Source: Loxodes magnus (Eukaryota; Ciliophora; Karyorelictea; Loxodida; Loxodidae). Taken from it: a stretch of 64,000 bases of DNA. How positions within the stretch are numbered: the first letter of the stretch is position 1; each line of letters opens with the position of its first letter. Below the pieces are notes generated by a model. It did no database searches and was not told where the DNA came from. It saw only the letters and a program-made list of their open reading frames with translations. Both the position numbers and the translations under genes were made by a program. Where the stretch lies: positions 62,001 to 126,000 of the forward strand of contig CAMPDV010001060.1 in NCBI GenBank assembly GCA_946699065.1, given 5' to 3'. Positions 62,021-64,000 of the stretch are shown one piece after another.

Positions 62021-64000
62021 ATATAGGTAATAAAAAATGTTTTACAACTTCCATTTCAACAATCTTGATTCTTTTTTCTATATTAATTCCTTTTTTCGCT
62101 TGCTCACTAACCAAATTGTTTCAATATCTCTTACATTTGTTCATCATTTTGATCTAAAATTTAGTTTCTTCTGCGAAGCAACTTTGAATGAAAATATTTA
62201 ATTCTTTAGTCAATTTATTAAAGTAATCTTCGAGCAGGGAAGTTAATATTAATGTAATTTTGGTTGTAAGTTATAAGTTTAAGTAAATCGTAATTCTTGA
62301 AATCTTTAAATTCATCTATTAAATCTGGCAGATCTTCACATTAAGATATGTTAATAGGTATCTTATTCTCCACAAATGCAAATTTCAGGGTGTTTTATTT
62401 AATAGTGTCTTTATTACAAATCATAATAAAAGTTGTAACTAAAAGTCCTTAATTTGTAAATTGATACTATTTCTCTAATCATTGTCTTGTTTAATATTGT
62501 GTAAGTTGGAAATTTCTGTTAGTCAATGTTATTATCTTATTCTTCAAAATAAATGCTTGTGGTAGACATCGCACTCATCCTTCCTATTGCATCTTAATAA
62601 AACTTTTATTCTAATTTATTTCAAATTTTGTTTAAATATTATTTGCTGTTACTAGCATCTTAAAGGTCTATTTGAAAATGTTAAGTCATTTATTTTAAAT
62701 TCTTTAAATATATAAGGTTATTACTCTTTGTTTTGTTAAAAAGAAATGCTACATCAGAGTTGGATCCGTTTAAGATTCAGTGTAAAGTTTTATATAGAAA
62801 TTGAAGAACCTCATTGCAATGTAATATTAAAAGGTAACCAATTCAAGTCAATAAAGCAAGATTCATTAAAAGTTTAATTAGGACTTTGTAAAGTATATCT
62901 TGCTACTTTTCTTTAGCTAGTGGTTATATCATGTTTTATTTTTTTTATACCCCGAAGAATAGCCCAAGGAATTACTTCTGACCCATACTCTACCTTTGGT
63001 AGTCTAAATGTTCAAAAAATCTATTTAAAGTTCAAAGGAGTAATAATTTGATATTTAGATAATTTTTAAATAGACTCACTCACACATTTTTTGTACTTCA
63101 TCGAAACTTCTTAACAATGAGTTTTATAATTTTCATTTTCATTAATAACATATCCTAGATAAGTGACATTTTTTTATATTTAAATTTGCTAATTATTTAA
63201 TTTTATATTGAAGTCTAACTTTTCGTGCTTTTAGTTCTTACTTTTAAAGCAGATATATTCACATTTTTCAGCATTTATTGTCAATTTAACTCAACCAAAT
63301 ACTTCGCATGTGGCCTAAATTAATTAATTCATATTATCTTCATTAGATAGCAATAACAAATCATCTGCCCAAGCTTTAGAAACAAATAAACGTCCACAAA
63401 TTTTAAAGCCAAGTTGTTTTTTAAATGTTTCTAAATATCTAATTACAATGTCATAGAAGATAATAGAGAGAACTGGACCATGTGAACTTCCTTGTAAAAC
63501 TCCGTTGGTATAATTCAAATTTCTTGATAATGTTCCATCCAAAAGAAATCTAACGTCTAGATGTGAGTAAAATGATTCAAGACAATTTATTAAAGCAAGA
63601 GGAAACTTAATTCTACGTAAATGTCCAAATAGAAAGTCCCTGCTAATGGTATCAAATATTTTTTCTACATCTATAAGAGCAGCAAGAAGATGTTTTCCTC
63701 TTCCTCATCTCCTGTGTAAAAAAGATGTCTATTTAAACTTTTAATTTTTAATTGAAGTTGCAATTGATTTATTGTTGTTCTTTTCGTATCTACTGGCTTT
63801 CCTTTAATAATAATAATAACTAATACGTTTTCATTATATTTTCATTTAGGTAATAAGTAAGTTTAGTATATCTCCTGATAATTACCTTGCTCCGTGTCTG
63901 CTTTATCTTCCTCTTCATCATCATTGTAGCTTCCGAAGCTTTCTTAGTTCAATATTTCTTATAAAGATTCGTCATTTTGCTAAACAATTAAATTTCTTCT
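62020..64000 (-). mobile_element. LINE-like ORF2: reverse transcriptase and C-terminal region (runs off right edge)
   Basis: Best-preserved reverse transcriptase in the window. RT motif A: GRGKHLLAALIDVEKIFDTI at 63.65-63.70 kb, preceded by a TGA-coded Trp. Motif B region: NGVLQGSSHGPVLS at 63.5 kb. Motif C: AWADDLLLLS at 63.34-63.38 kb. The same frame continues through FGWVKLTINAEKCEY (W = TGA), YLGYVINENEN, VEYGSEVIPWAIL and SPNQTFNESC to about 62.4 kb, far beyond the standard-code stop near 63.32 kb. The C-terminal finger (ICICGEQDTYQHIL, then CEDLPDLIDEF) needs a one-base frame correction near 62.34 kb, so this copy is probably slightly damaged. A possible second frame change lies near 63.72 kb. 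Function: target-primed reverse transcription by family. Confidence 0.75.

Noticed and set aside
1-64000. Prokaryotic or organellar origin, CRISPR arrays, operons, rRNA
   Set aside because: No Shine-Dalgarno spacing, no regular spacer arrays, no conserved rRNA segments; coding signal appears only with a ciliate nuclear code.

Overview
The window is very AT-rich (about three quarters A+T by eye) and eukaryotic. Read with the standard code it has almost no convincing long ORF. Read with TAA and TAG as glutamine it fills with long, conserved, glutamine-rich proteins, which points to a ciliate. In-frame TGA also occurs inside these proteins, at positions where a paralogue in the same window has TGG, so TGA reads as tryptophan. 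TGA also sits at the homologous C-terminal end of two of the full-length genes, so it still appears to act as stop. UAR = Gln plus UGA = Trp/stop is the karyorelict-type ciliate code (NCBI table 27; Loxodes and Parduczia use it). The assignment to a karyorelict or close relative is an inference. Under this code no frame is closed by an unambiguous stop, so calls here rest on conserved motifs, paralogue alignment and frame bookkeeping, not on ORF length.

The main content is a family of giant GTPase genes of the GBP/VLIG (very large inducible GTPase) type. Full members combine an N-terminal SAM-like domain (not in every copy), a Gln-rich linker, a degenerate first G-like segment (GPxGCTS), a canonical GBP/VLIG P-loop (GPQSSGKS) with DTEG, a long helical region, a Cys/His-rich module and a C-terminal VWA domain with a MIDAS motif. 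Six members are present: copy A (1-1925, minus, cut by the window edge), gene 2 (8339-15885, minus, one frame break caused by a 20-bp tandem duplication), copy A-prime (26.9-30.7 kb, minus, pseudogene), gene 3 (32063-39928, plus, one continuous frame of 2,621 codons), copy 4 (44.9-48.3 kb, plus, truncated at both ends) and gene 5 (52.6-60.66 kb, minus, one continuous frame). Genes 3 and 5 form a large near-identical inverted repeat. Copies A and A-prime are near-identical direct repeats. Copy 4 shares a sharply bounded 553-bp block with gene 3 that looks like gene conversion.

The space between the genes is largely fragments of non-LTR (LINE-like) retrotransposons, at about 5.0-6.3, 6.9-8.2, 19.2-26.7, 30.9-31.8, 41.8-44.6, 51.4-52.2 and 61-64 kb. 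They supply ORF1-like coiled-coil proteins with CCHC zinc knuckles, reverse-transcriptase motifs (including a good A-W-ADD box near 63.36 kb) and C-terminal Cys/His fingers. Most are truncated, frameshifted or nested. One insertion upstream of gene 3 is 5'-truncated, flanked by TTAA, and has its empty site preserved upstream of gene 5.

Layout: 0-2 kb copy A; 2.1-5 kb AT-rich with a dispersed repeat; 5-8.2 kb retroelement pieces; 8.3-15.9 kb gene 2; 15.9-17.6 kb AT-rich; 17.6-19.1 kb unidentified plus-strand coding signal; 19.2-26.7 kb retroelement cluster; 26.9-30.7 kb pseudogene; 30.7-32.1 kb divergent upstream region with a LINE insertion; 32.1-39.9 kb gene 3; 40-44.6 kb repeats and retroelements; 44.9-48.3 kb copy 4; 48.3-51.4 kb AT-rich; 51.4-52.2 kb ORF1 piece; 52.6-60.7 kb gene 5; 61-64 kb retroelements. 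If these GTPases act like their vertebrate relatives, this would be a rapidly turning-over, possibly defence-related multigene cluster, but nothing in the sequence proves that role.
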